The notes beneath the pieces are model-generated. The model saw only the letters and a list, made by a program, of their open reading frames with translations. It was not told the DNA's origin and made no database searches. From Arenimonas sp049195245 (GTDB lineage Bacteria > Pseudomonadota > Gammaproteobacteria > Xanthomonadales > Xanthomonadaceae), in the NCBI RefSeq assembly GCF_049195245.1, contig NZ_JBMIRR010000022.1, positions 124,001 through 188,000 of the forward strand: a stretch of DNA of 64,000 nt, given 5' to 3'. Positions 41,747 through 50,190 of this stretch are shown here, piece after piece. Made by a program: the position numbers and the translations under genes. Within the stretch, counting starts at the first letter, position 1. Each line of letters begins with the position of its first letter.

Positions 41747-42640
41747 CTACTGCAGCCGCTCGGAGCCGGGCGCTTCGGGCGCCAGGCTGAACAGGGCCTC
41801 CATCTGTTCAGCATCGAAGCGATAGGCCTGGCCGCAGAAATCGCAGTGGACCTCGGCCTGGCCATCCACCAGGGCCTGGCGGGCCTCCTCGGCACCCAGG
41901 CTGCGGAACATGTCCTCGACCCGGCCGCGCGAGCACGAGCAGGCAAAGGATAGCGGCCGCCGGTCTAGCAGCTTCACCCGCTCCTCGTGGAAGAGGCGGT
42001 GCAGCAGGGTGGTCACGGGCTGGTCGGCCAGTTCCTCGCCGCCCAGGGTCTCGAACAGGGCATTGCAGCGGTTCCAGTCCTCGGGGTCGGGGCTGGCGCC
42101 GGGCAGCTTCTGCAGCATGATCCCGGCCGCGCGGTCGCCCTGGGTGGCCAGCAGCACGCGGGTGGGCAGCTGCTCGGACTGCTCGAAGTAGCTCTCGAAG
42201 GCCTCGGCCAGGTTGTCGGCGTCCAGCGACACCAGGCCCTGGTAGCGGGTGGACTCGGTGGCGCCGGGCGGGGTGGATTCGATGGTGATGGCCATCAGCG
42301 AGCCAGGGCCGAAGGCGCGTGGCGTCAGCGGGCTGGGCACCGGCTCCTGGAACTGCGCGATGCCGCGCAGGGTGCCGGCGGCGGTGCATTCGGCGAACAG
42401 CGTGCGCAGGGCGCCGGTGCCGCGCAGCTGCACGCTCAGGCGGCCGTCGATCTTGGCGTGGCCGGTGAACAGGGCGGCCGCGGCGCAGGTCTCGCCCAGG
42501 CGGGCGGCCACGGCCAGCGGGTACTCGGTGCGGCCGGCGATCTCGCGCCAGGTCTGGTCCAGGTGCACGACCACGCCGCGCACGCCGGAGCGCTCGAGCA
42601 GGAAGCGGGTGAGGGTGTCGCGATCGGGATGGGTTTTCAT
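41747..42640 (-). CDS. hslO: Redox-regulated chaperone Hsp33
   Basis: A 297-residue Hsp33. Under oxidative stress it loses zinc, forms disulphides and binds unfolding proteins in the cytoplasm. The C-terminal zinc site is intact: CSCSRGR (the CxC pair, about residues 232-234) and CDFCGQAY (the CxxC pair, about 265-268). The N-terminal domain has normal length. It is divergent from mtgA, from which it is separated by 78 bases. Confidence 0.93.
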   Translation of the reverse strand: MKTHPDRDTLTRFLLERSGVRGVVVHLDQTWREIAGRTEYPLAVAARLGETCAAAALFTGHAKIDGRLSVQLRGTGALRTLFAECTAAGTLRGIAQFQEPVPSPLTPRAFGPGSLMAITIESTPPGATESTRYQGLVSLDADNLAEAFESYFEQSEQLPTRVLLATQGDRAAGIMLQKLPGASPDPEDWNRCNALFETLGGEELADQPVTTLLHRLFHEERVKLLDRRPLSFACSCSRGRVEDMFRSLGAEEARQALVDGQAEVHCDFCGQAYRFDAEQMEALFSLAPEAPGSERLQ

Positions 42641-42718
42641 GGGGAGATTTTACCCCAGTCACCAGGCCGTCCCCCGCATGGCCGGTCCGCGCTCCGGGTC
42701 GCGCGTTATCCTTGCCGC

Positions 42719-43450
42719 ATGGACGAATTCCCGAACGATCGCAGGGCGCCCCGGAAAGGACGTTGGCTGCGGAGGCTGTTGCTGCTGCCCGTGCTGGTGC
42801 TGGCCGTCACCGTGCTGCAGGTGCTGGTGCCGCGGTTCGTGGATCCCGGCACCAGCGCCTTCATGGTGTGGCGGCAGGTCGATGGCCTGGGTGAAAAGGA
42901 CTTCACGCTGCGCTACCAGTGGCGCGACTACGACCGGATCTCGCCGCAGCTGCCGATCGCGCTGGTGGCGGCCGAGGACCAGAAATTCCCGCTGCACCAC
43001 GGCTTCGACATGGAGGCCATCGACAAGGCGCTGGAAGGCAATGCGCGCGGCGGGCGGGTGCGTGGCGCCAGCACCATCACCCAGCAGGTGGCCAAGAACC
43101 TTTATCTCTGGGGCGGCGGCGGTTTCCTGCGCAAGGGCATGGAGGCCTGGTACACGCTGCTGATCGAGCTGACCTGGCCCAAGCAGCGCATCCTGGAGGT
43201 TTACGCCAACATCGCCGAGTTCGGCGACGGGGTGTATGGCGCCGAAGCGGCGGCGCAGGCCTTCTTCGGCAAGCCCGCCAGCGAGCTGACCGCGGCCGAG
43301 GCCGCGCGCCTCGCCGCGGTGTTGCCGCATCCGAAGAAGTACAGCGCCCGCAACCCGGGTCCTTACGTGCAGCGGCGCGCCGCATGGATTCAGCGCAACG
43401 CCCGCAACCTCGGCGGCCCCGCCTACCTCGAGCGCAAGCCGGGCGGTTAG
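42719..43450 (+). CDS. mtgA: Monofunctional peptidoglycan glycosyltransferase
   Basis: A 243-residue GT51 enzyme that polymerises lipid II into glycan strands at the inner-membrane surface. One N-terminal membrane anchor (about residues 17-37, LRRLLLLPVLVLAV) is followed by GT51 motifs AAEDQKFPLHHGFD (catalytic Glu) and RGASTITQQVAKNLYLW. No transpeptidase domain follows, and the length fits MtgA. The ATG at 42719 was chosen because the anchor follows directly; the long upstream frame is antisense to hslO. Confidence 0.94.
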   Translation: MDEFPNDRRAPRKGRWLRRLLLLPVLVLAVTVLQVLVPRFVDPGTSAFMVWRQVDGLGEKDFTLRYQWRDYDRISPQLPIALVAAEDQKFPLHHGFDMEAIDKALEGNARGGRVRGASTITQQVAKNLYLWGGGGFLRKGMEAWYTLLIELTWPKQRILEVYANIAEFGDGVYGAEAAAQAFFGKPASELTAAEAARLAAVLPHPKKYSARNPGPYVQRRAAWIQRNARNLGGPAYLERKPGG

Positions 43451-43482
43451 CGGTTTGCGGGGGTGGCGGCTAAGATTGCCGC

Positions 43483-44460
43483 ATGCCCGACACCCGCAGC
43501 CTCACCCTCGTCGTCGCCGCCTTCAACGAAGAGGCGGCCCTGCCCGCGCTGCATGCGCGGCTGGTGGCGGTAATGGCGGCGCTGGACGCCGACTGCAGCG
43601 TGCTGTACGTGGACGATGGCAGCCGCGACCGCACCTGGGATGTGCTGCTGGACCTTGCCGCGCACGATTCGCGCGTGGGCCTGCTGCGGCTGGCCCGGAA
43701 TTTCGGCAAGGAACTGGCGCTCACCGCCGGCCTGGACCACGTGCACGCCGATGCCGCCCTGGTGCTGGACGCCGATGGGCAGGACCCGCCGGAACTCATC
43801 CCCGCCTTCGTCGCCAAGTGGCGCGAGGGTTACGACGTGGTCTACGGCACCCGCACCCGCCGCGACGGTGAGACCTGGTTCAAGCGCTTCACCGCCGCCG
43901 GGTTCTACCGGGTGATGCAGTGGCTCTCGCCCACCGACATCCCCCGGGACACCGGCGATTTCCGCCTGATGTCGCGCCGCGTGCTGGACGCGCTGCGCCA
44001 GCTGCGTGAGCGCCAGCGCTTCATGAAAGGCCTGTTCACCTGGGTGGGCTTCCGCCAGGTGTCGCTGCCCTACGACCGCGCGCCGCGGCTGGCCGGCAGC
44101 AGCAAGTTCAACTACTGGCGGCTGTGGAACCTGGCCATCGAGGGCATCACCAGCTTTTCCACGGTGCCGCTGCGCCTGGCCACCTACGTGGGCGTGTTTG
44201 CCGCCATCCTCGCCTTCGGCTGGGGACTGTGGATCATTGCCCGCACCGTGCTGTGGGGTGATCCCGTGCAGGGCTGGCCGTCGCTGATGACGGTGGTGCT
44301 TTTCCTCGGCGGCGTGCAGCTGGTGGCGCTGGGCATCATCGGGGAATACCTGGGTCGGCTGTACGTGGAATCCAAGCAGCGGCCGCTGTACCTGCTCAGC
44401 GACCTGCGCCCGGCCCAGGCCGCGCCGGCGCCCGTGGTGCAGGGGCATCCGGCCCACTGA
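43483..44460 (+). CDS. Membrane glycosyltransferase family 2 (GtrB/DPM1-like)
   Basis: A 325-residue GT2 enzyme: N-terminal TLVVAAFNEEAALPAL, DXD-type motif LDADGQDPPELI, and two C-terminal membrane helices (about residues 232-256 and 268-292). This layout matches GtrB/ArnC/DPM1-like enzymes that transfer a sugar to undecaprenyl or polyprenyl phosphate. The substrate is unknown. It lies 32 bases after mtgA and may be co-transcribed. It is outside the main exopolysaccharide locus. Confidence 0.88.
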   Translation: MPDTRSLTLVVAAFNEEAALPALHARLVAVMAALDADCSVLYVDDGSRDRTWDVLLDLAAHDSRVGLLRLARNFGKELALTAGLDHVHADAALVLDADGQDPPELIPAFVAKWREGYDVVYGTRTRRDGETWFKRFTAAGFYRVMQWLSPTDIPRDTGDFRLMSRRVLDALRQLRERQRFMKGLFTWVGFRQVSLPYDRAPRLAGSSKFNYWRLWNLAIEGITSFSTVPLRLATYVGVFAAILAFGWGLWIIARTVLWGDPVQGWPSLMTVVLFLGGVQLVALGIIGEYLGRLYVESKQRPLYLLSDLRPAQAAPAPVVQGHPAH

Positions 44461-44549
44461 GCGCCCCGGCTGGCGCGGCCAGCGGGCCTGCCTACAAAGC
44501 CGGGCGGCACGGGGCTATCATCGGACCAGTTCGACGGAGGGCCGTGCCG

Positions 44550-44978
44550 ATGCGCAACGTGAACCAGATCCTCGAGAACAAGTCCGGCCACGTCGTGGCC
44601 GTACCGCGCGAAGCGCCGGTGCTGGAAGTGATACGGCTGATGGCCGAGCACCACATCGGCTCGGTGCTGGTGATGCAGGGCGACCAGCTGATCGGCATCG
44701 CCACCGAACGCGACTACGCCCGCAAGGTGATCCTGCAGGGGCGCTCATCTTCAGACACGCCGGTGGGCCAGATCATGTCGGCGCCGGTGGTCAGCGTGTC
44801 GCCGCTGGATACGGCCCAGACCTGCATGCAGCTGATGACCGACCGCAAGATCCGCCACCTGCCGGTGGTGGACGGCGGCCAGGTGCTGGGCATGATCTCG
44901 ATCGGCGACCTGGTGAAGGCGGTGATCGAGGACCAGCAGCACGAGATCGCCCAGCTGCAGCAGTACATCGCCAGCTGA
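44550..44978 (+). CDS. CBS-domain pair protein
   Basis: A 142-residue protein made of two CBS motifs (VVAVPREAPVLEVIRLMAEHHIG and a second copy with VSVSPLDTAQTCMQLMTDRKIR, cited by position about 14-60 and 77-125). Each repeat ends in the usual IGIATERDYARK and GMISIGDLVK. CBS pairs bind adenine nucleotides and often act as energy sensors. The ATG at 44550 has GGAGG nine bases upstream; GTG 44544 is too close to that site. No partner domain is present. Confidence 0.87.
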   Translation: MRNVNQILENKSGHVVAVPREAPVLEVIRLMAEHHIGSVLVMQGDQLIGIATERDYARKVILQGRSSSDTPVGQIMSAPVVSVSPLDTAQTCMQLMTDRKIRHLPVVDGGQVLGMISIGDLVKAVIEDQQHEIAQLQQYIAS

Positions 44979-44984
44979 CGGCGG

Positions 44985-45638
44985 CTACAGGTCGGCCGTC
45001 ACCTGTTGGGTGACGGCGACGAAGTGGCAGATGCTGCCCACCAGCACGAAGCCGTGCCAGATGGCGTGCGCGAAAGGGATGCGCCGGCTCATGTAGAAGA
45101 TCGTGCCCAGGCTGTAGGACAGCCCGCCGGCCAGCAGCCACAGCAGGGTGTCCATCGGGATCTGGCGCAGGAAGGGCTTGATCGCCAGCACCGCCATCCA
45201 GCCCATGCCCAGGTAGATCACGGTCGAGACGCCCTTGAATCGGCCGGTGAAGAACAGCTTGAACACCACGCCCGCCACCGCGAAGGTCCAGATGGCCGCG
45301 AACAGCCACCAGCCGCCGTCCGCGCGCAGGCCGACCAGGGTAAAGGGCGTGTAGGTGCCGGCAATCAGCACGAAGATGGCGCAATGGTCGAACACCTTCA
45401 TGCGCCCGCGCACCGTGCGGTCCTTGCTGGCGTGATAGAGCGTGGAGGCTACATACAACAGCACCAGCGCCAGGCTGAAGACGATCGCCCCCGCCAGCTG
45501 CCAGCCGTTGCCGTAGGCCGCCGCCATCACCACCAGTACCGCGCCGCCAATGGCCGCTGCCACCGCGCCCAGCCCGTGCGTGACCGCGTTGGCCAGCTCT
45601 TCCCGCGGTGACTCGTGGTCGTGCTCGAACTCCGTCAT
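44985..45638 (-). CDS. trhA: Hemolysin III/TrhA family membrane protein (PAQR)
   Basis: A 217-residue membrane protein with seven hydrophobic segments. Conserved PAQR metal-type residues are visible in NAVTHGLGAVAA, STLYHASKDRTV, FDHCAIFVLIAGTYTPF and FAHAIWHGFVLVGSICHF. In E. coli TrhA has a role in membrane energetics; the old name hemolysin III is historical. It ends six bases from the convergent CBS gene. An inverted-repeat element begins 22 bases upstream of its start. Confidence 0.88.
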   Translation of the reverse strand: MTEFEHDHESPREELANAVTHGLGAVAAAIGGAVLVVMAAAYGNGWQLAGAIVFSLALVLLYVASTLYHASKDRTVRGRMKVFDHCAIFVLIAGTYTPFTLVGLRADGGWWLFAAIWTFAVAGVVFKLFFTGRFKGVSTVIYLGMGWMAVLAIKPFLRQIPMDTLLWLLAGGLSYSLGTIFYMSRRIPFAHAIWHGFVLVGSICHFVAVTQQVTADL

Positions 45639-45660
45639 CGCCCGCCGCCAAAAATCAAAT

Positions 45661-45800
45661 CCGGGGTCAGAGTACGTTCAGCCCCGTGAGCATTCGTTCT
45701 AATCCGCGCGACACCGCGGTGCCGAATGCACTCCGAGCCCGGATTACCTTCGTTCCCTGATCGGCGCGACGCGTCGGGGCTGAACGTACTCTGACCCCGG
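45661..45800. repeat. 140-base element with perfect 25-base terminal inverted repeats
   Basis: The left end 45661-45685 (CCGGGGTCAGAGTACG...) is the exact reverse complement of 45776-45800, with a 90-base interior. It fills the gap between the prfC stop (45804-45806) and the trhA start (45638). GGGGTCAGAGTACGTT-type ends are common in intergenic repeats of Xanthomonadaceae and resemble RAYT- or MITE-mobilised elements. No transposase lies in the window. In RNA it would form a long stable stem between prfC and trhA. Confidence 0.85.
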
Positions 45801-45803
45801 AGT

Positions 45804-47408
45804 TCATTCCATCGCCAGGGTTTGGGCGTGTTCGCGGGTGGCGGCGAATTCGAGCTCGGGCCAGCGTTCCTGGGTCAGCTGCAGGTTCACGCGGGTCGGG
45901 GCCAGATAGACCAGCTGGCCGGCGCCGTCCAGGGCGAGGTTCATCGCCGCCTTTTCGCGGAATTCCTCCAGCTTCTTCGGCGTGCCGCCCTTGATCCAGC
46001 GCGCCGTCGACACCGTGATCGGCTCGAAGCTGGCATCCACCCCGTACTCGTCCTTGAGCCGGTAGGCCACCACGTCGAACTGCAGCGTGCCCACCGCGCC
46101 CAGGATCAGGTCGTTGCTCATCAGCGGCCGGAAGAACTGGGTGGCGCCTTCCTCGCTCAGCTGGGCCAGGCCCTTCTGCAGCTGCTTGAGCTTGAGCGGG
46201 TCGCGCAGGCGCGCGCGCCGGAACAGCTCGGGCGCGAAATTGGGGATGCCGGTGAAGCTGAGCGATTCACCGACGCTGAAGGTGTCGCCGATCGAGATGG
46301 TGCCGTGGTTGTGCAGGCCGATCACGTCGCCCGGGTACGCCGTCTCGACGATTTCGCGGTCGCTGGCCATGAAGGTCAGCGCATTGGCCAGCTTCACTTC
46401 CTTGCCCAGGCGCACGTGGAAGGCCTTCATGCCGCCCTCGTACTTGCCCGAGCACACGCGCAGGAAGGCGACGCGGTCGCGGTGCTGCGGGTCCATGTTG
46501 GCCTGGATCTTGAACACGAAGCCGCTGAAGGTCTCCTCCTCGGGCGCGATCTCGCGGCTGGTGGTGGCGCGCGGCTGCGGGCCGGGCGCGTGCTGCACGA
46601 AGAAGTCCAGCAGCGGCTGCACGCCGAAGTTGTTCACCGCCGAGCCGAAGAACACCGGCGTCTGCCGGCCGGCCAGGTAGGCCGCCTTGTCGAAGGGATG
46701 CGAGGCGCCCTGCACCAGGTCCAGTTCGTCGCGCAGGTCGGCCAGCATCTGCTCGCCGATGCGCTCGGCCAGCCCGGGCGCGTCGATGGACGGGAAGATG
46801 GTGGAGTCCTGGCGGGTGAAGTTGCGGCCCTGTTCGTAAAGGTGCACCTCGCCGCTGACCAGGTGCACGACGCCCTTGAGCCGCTGGCCCATGCCGATGG
46901 GCCAGGTGATCGGCGCGCACTGGATGCCCAGCACGCTCTCGATCTCGTCCAGCAGCTCGATCGGTTCCTTGCCCTCGCGGTCGAGCTTGTTGATGAAGCC
47001 CATGATCGGCGTGTCGCGCAGCCGGCACACGTCCATCAGCTTGATCGTGCGCTCCTCGACGCCCTTGGCCACGTCGATCACCATCAGCGCGCTGTCCACC
47101 GCGGTGAGCACGCGATAGGTGTCCTCGCCGAAGTCGGCGTGGCCGGGCGTGTCGAGCAGGTTCACGATGAAGCCCTCGTACGGGAACTGCATCACCGAGG
47201 ACGTGACCGAGATGCCGCGCTCCTTCTCCAGCGCCATCCAGTCGGAGGTGGCGTGGCGCGCGGCCTTGCGGCCCTTCACCGAGCCGGCCATCTGGATCGC
47301 GCCGCCGAACAGAAGCAGCTTCTCGGTCAGCGTGGTCTTGCCGGCGTCGGGGTGCGAAATGATCGCGAAGGTCCGCCGGCGGCGGGTCTGGGTCAGGTGC
47401 TCGGACAT
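45804..47408 (-). CDS. prfC: Peptide chain release factor 3
   Basis: A 534-residue translational GTPase that recycles RF1/RF2 from the ribosome after termination. GTPase motifs are intact: G1 SHPDAGKTT (19-27), G3 DTPGHADFGEDT and G4 NKLDREG. Domains II and III follow in normal order and the length is normal. The start ATG at 47408 gives the usual N-terminus with the RRRRTFAII stretch. It lies downstream of a 160-base inverted-repeat element. Confidence 0.96.
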   Translation of the reverse strand: MSEHLTQTRRRRTFAIISHPDAGKTTLTEKLLLFGGAIQMAGSVKGRKAARHATSDWMALEKERGISVTSSVMQFPYEGFIVNLLDTPGHADFGEDTYRVLTAVDSALMVIDVAKGVEERTIKLMDVCRLRDTPIMGFINKLDREGKEPIELLDEIESVLGIQCAPITWPIGMGQRLKGVVHLVSGEVHLYEQGRNFTRQDSTIFPSIDAPGLAERIGEQMLADLRDELDLVQGASHPFDKAAYLAGRQTPVFFGSAVNNFGVQPLLDFFVQHAPGPQPRATTSREIAPEEETFSGFVFKIQANMDPQHRDRVAFLRVCSGKYEGGMKAFHVRLGKEVKLANALTFMASDREIVETAYPGDVIGLHNHGTISIGDTFSVGESLSFTGIPNFAPELFRRARLRDPLKLKQLQKGLAQLSEEGATQFFRPLMSNDLILGAVGTLQFDVVAYRLKDEYGVDASFEPITVSTARWIKGGTPKKLEEFREKAAMNLALDGAGQLVYLAPTRVNLQLTQERWPELEFAATREHAQTLAME

Positions 47409-47510
47409 GGGCTCGGCCGCGGCATTGCCCGCGGCCCGGTCGGTTCGGGAAGGCCGCGATTATACCGGGCCAGGCCGCGTGGGCGTCGGCGGAGGGGGGC
47501 GGAGAGCGAT

Positions 47511-47670
47511 TTTGCCGCGGATTTGCGCGGATGAACGCGGATAAGAGCGAATAGGGGAAGCGTGCCGACAAGCTGCGCTCAACCGGCAGACGCCCGCAGG
47601 CGTCCACTCCAGACAGCTTATTGCCCTATCGGCCTTTATCCGCGTCCATCCGCGCAAATCCGCGGCCAAA
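47511..47670. repeat. 160-base imperfect inverted-repeat element
   Basis: The left arm 47511-47556 (TTTGCCGCGGATTTGCGCGG...) and the right arm 47624-47670 (...CGCGCAAATCCGCGGCCAAA) are near-perfect reverse complements for about 45 bases, with a 67-base interior. The motif GCGGATTTGCGCGGAT is known from short intergenic repeats in many Gammaproteobacteria. It lies between the stop of the phytase-like gene (47680) and the prfC start (47408), and probably folds into a strong hairpin that may end transcription. Confidence 0.8.
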
Positions 47671-47679
47671 CGCTCCCGA

Positions 47680-48792
47680 CTAGGGCGCCGCGCAGTCCCG
47701 GCGCAGGGACAGGGCCGACGCGATGTCGCGCCAGTCGAAGGCGCCGGCGCCCTGGTCGTCGTGCGCCGCGTACAGCACGCCGTAGGGGAAGCGGCGGGTG
47801 GCGACCGAATGCAGCCAGATGCCGTCGGTGAGCGACACCGTATTGCCGGCAAAGCTGCCGCGGAAGGTCAGGTCGGCGCGGTCGAACACGTGGAAGACGG
47901 TGCGCTCGGTGGACTGGTCGGCGGTGATCCAGTAGCCGCTGCCGTCGGCGCAGGCCCACAGCGCCACGCCCTCGGCCTGGGCCTGGAAGCGTTCGGGCGG
48001 CAGGTTGCGTCCGGTGTAGCTGCCGTCCATGCGGTACTCGCGCAGGGTGGTGCCCACGCGCACGTCTTCCTCGGCGATCAGCAGGCGGTCGTGCGCCGGG
48101 TCGCCGGCGATGGATTCGACCATGCGCAGCGCGCCGGCCGGGGTGGTGTCGCCGAACTGGCCCTGCAGCGTGGCGCGCGGCACTTCGCCGCCCATCGCGA
48201 TGCGGTAGCGCTTCACGCGGCCGTCCAGGTCGTCCAGCGGCGGCACCAGCTCGGTGCGGAAGTCGGCCATGAAGCTGTCGGTGACCAGCAGCTCCAGCGT
48301 GTCCGGCGTCAGCTCGCGCAGCCACAGGCCGTAAGGGCTGAGCAGTTCGCCGTTGCCGAAGGTGGTGACGGGCTCGAACGCGGGCAGCCGCAGGATCTGC
48401 ACGCGCTGGTTGTCGCGTTCGACCACGAACACCAGGTCGCCGTACACCGCGATGCCATTGGGACGCTGGAACTGTCCGGGCTTGTCGCCGGGGCTGCCGA
48501 CGGTGCGCAGCAGGGCGCCGGTGTCGCCGTCATAGACCACCAGCTGGTTGCTGGCCTTGGCGGTCGCGATCAGCCAGGTTTCGCCGGTGGGCGTGGGCCA
48601 TGCGGCCACCGAATCCACTTCATGCTCGCGCATCGAGGGCGTCATGAAGGCTTCGGCCACGCGCACCGCCGGGGCGGCATGCAGGTCGGGCAGGTCGTGC
48701 GAAGAGCTGTCGGGCCGGGTCGGGGAGCCGCTGCAGGCGGCCAGGGCCAGGGCCAGGGCGAGCGGGGCGAGGCGTGTGCAATGGGATTTCAT
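47680..48792 (-). CDS. Phytase-like beta-propeller lipoprotein
   Basis: A 370-residue lipoprotein: signal peptide with lipobox LAAC (about residue 20), then propeller-type repeats such as VVYDGDTGALLRTVGSPG and QFQRPNGIAVYGDLVFVVERDNQRVQ (cited by their first residues), and RYRIAMGGEV. The pattern fits 3-phytase/NHL-type beta-propellers; the active-site residues of alkaline phytase were not verified. The ATG at 48792 starts a good signal peptide; the in-frame extension to 48849 does not. It is divergent from the met operon. The function may be phosphate scavenging or only structural. Confidence 0.7.
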   Translation of the reverse strand: MKSHCTRLAPLALALALAACSGSPTRPDSSSHDLPDLHAAPAVRVAEAFMTPSMREHEVDSVAAWPTPTGETWLIATAKASNQLVVYDGDTGALLRTVGSPGDKPGQFQRPNGIAVYGDLVFVVERDNQRVQILRLPAFEPVTTFGNGELLSPYGLWLRELTPDTLELLVTDSFMADFRTELVPPLDDLDGRVKRYRIAMGGEVPRATLQGQFGDTTPAGALRMVESIAGDPAHDRLLIAEEDVRVGTTLREYRMDGSYTGRNLPPERFQAQAEGVALWACADGSGYWITADQSTERTVFHVFDRADLTFRGSFAGNTVSLTDGIWLHSVATRRFPYGVLYAAHDDQGAGAFDWRDIASALSLRRDCAAP

Positions 48793-48875
48793 CGCCAGAT
48801 TATGCGGATTCAGCCGCCTCGCGTGAATGCCCAGCAGCCCGGTAGGCAATCTATCGCTTCATCCGCATGAAGGGA

Positions 48876-48905
48876 TTGACAGGCGCCCGGCGCCGGGTGC
48901 AAGCT
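48876..48905 (+). promoter_or_regulatory. Possible promoter of the met operon
   Basis: A perfect TTGACA at 48876-48881 is followed after 18 bases by CAAGCT (48900-48905), a poor -10. The predicted start near 48912 is just six bases before the riboswitch, which is the expected place for it. The -35 and the position support the call; the weak -10 does not. Confidence 0.45.
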
Positions 48906-48917
48906 TGGTCCCGCAAC

Positions 48918-49034
48918 ACCCATCGAGACCGGCTGAGGGGTTAGGCCCGAAGACGCCGGGGCAACCCATGCAGGAGCAATCCCGCATGAAGGTGCCAATT
49001 CCTGCGGGGACCATGCGTCCGCCGAGAGATGGGT
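48918..49034 (+). ncRNA. SAM-I (S-box) riboswitch upstream of metX
   Basis: The sequence has the conserved pieces of SAM-I in order: CGAGACCGGCTGAGGG, TTAGGCCCGAAGACGCC, GGGGCAACCC, GGTGCCAATTCC and GAGAGATGGG. The closing helix P1 is ACCCATC (48918-48924) with GATGGGT (49028-49034). S-adenosylmethionine binding should lower expression of the metX-metB-hom operon. Downstream, ACCCACC (49103-49109) could pair with the 3' side of P1, and a palindrome CAGGA-G-TCCTG (49110-49120) covers the metX ribosome binding site, which hints at translational control rather than termination. No intrinsic terminator is visible. Confidence 0.9.
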
Positions 49035-49122
49035 CGTATCGTTCCCCGACGCACCGGGGGCGTTCGACTTCTGCTTTCACCGCAAGAGGCTCGCTGGGTA
49101 ACCACCCACCAGGAGTCCTGCG

Positions 49123-50190
49123 ATGAGCCTCACCCCGTCCCCCGCCCACGAAGCGTCCGATGCCGTCTGCCTGGCCGCCGCGCCGTCGGGCGCCGCGATT
49201 TCTTTCGACGCCGCCTTCAGCCCCGCGCCGACGACGCGCCGCTTCGTGCTAGACCTGCCGCTGACGCTGCGTCACGCCGGCCCCCGCACGGTGGTGGTGC
49301 GCGGCGAATGGACCGGGCCGCAGGACGCGCCCTTGGTGATCGTGGCCGGCGGCATCTCGGCTGATCGCCACGTGGCCAGCAGCGTCGCCAGCGCGACGCC
49401 CGGCTGGTGGTCGGACCAGGTGGGGCCGGGCTGCGCGATCGACACCCGCCGCCTGCGCGTGCTGGCGATCGACTGGCTGGGCGCCGACGGCAGCCTGGAT
49501 GCGCCGATCGACAGCGCCGACCAGGCCGATGCGCTGGCGGCCGTGCTCGACCGCCTGGACGTGGCGCGGGCGGTGGCCTTCGTGGGTGCGTCCTACGGCG
49601 CGATGGTCGGGCTGCAGTTCGCGGCGCGCCATGGCCATCGGCTGGGTCGGCTGGTGGCGATCTCCGGCGCGCATCGCGCGCACCCCTATGCCAGCGCGTG
49701 GCGCGCGCTGCAGCGCCAGTGCGTGGCCCTGGGCCGCAGCGAGGGCGGCATCACCCAAGGGCTGGCGCTGGCGCGGCAGTGGGCAATGCTGAGCTACCGC
49801 ACGCCGGAGGAGTTCGCCGAGCGCTTCGATGCGCCGGCCAGCGTGGACGCGGGCGTGGCGCGCTGCGCCTCCGAGGACTATCTGGAAAGCTGCGGTCGCC
49901 GCTACGCCGCGCGCTGGACCAGCACCGCCTTCCTGCGCCTGTCCGAATCCATCGACCTGCACCGCGTGGATCCGTCGCAGGTGCGCGTGCCCACCACCGT
50001 GGTGGCGGTGGACGAGGACCGCCTGGTGCCGCTGTCTGACTTGCAGACCCTGGTCGAATCCCTCGGCGCGCCGGCGCGGCTGCGCCAGCTGCGTTCGCGC
50101 TACGGCCACGACGCCTTCCTGAAGGAAGGGCAGGCCATCGCCTCCATCCTGCGCGATGCCCTCGCCGGCTGCGCGGAGGTGGCGGCATGA
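49123..50190 (+). CDS. metX: Homoserine O-acyltransferase (MetX family)
   Basis: A 355-residue alpha/beta-hydrolase. It acylates homoserine to activate it for methionine synthesis. The nucleophile elbow is GASYGAMVG, the acid is in VDEDRLVPL, and the His is in GHDAFLKE. In Xanthomonas a MetX of this type prefers succinyl-CoA; whether this enzyme uses succinyl- or acetyl-CoA cannot be read here, but the following metB (cystathionine gamma-synthase) fits either. AGGAG seven bases before ATG 49123 lies in a palindrome. It follows the SAM riboswitch directly and overlaps metB (ATGA). Confidence 0.9.
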   Translation: MSLTPSPAHEASDAVCLAAAPSGAAISFDAAFSPAPTTRRFVLDLPLTLRHAGPRTVVVRGEWTGPQDAPLVIVAGGISADRHVASSVASATPGWWSDQVGPGCAIDTRRLRVLAIDWLGADGSLDAPIDSADQADALAAVLDRLDVARAVAFVGASYGAMVGLQFAARHGHRLGRLVAISGAHRAHPYASAWRALQRQCVALGRSEGGITQGLALARQWAMLSYRTPEEFAERFDAPASVDAGVARCASEDYLESCGRRYAARWTSTAFLRLSESIDLHRVDPSQVRVPTTVVAVDEDRLVPLSDLQTLVESLGAPARLRQLRSRYGHDAFLKEGQAIASILRDALAGCAEVAA

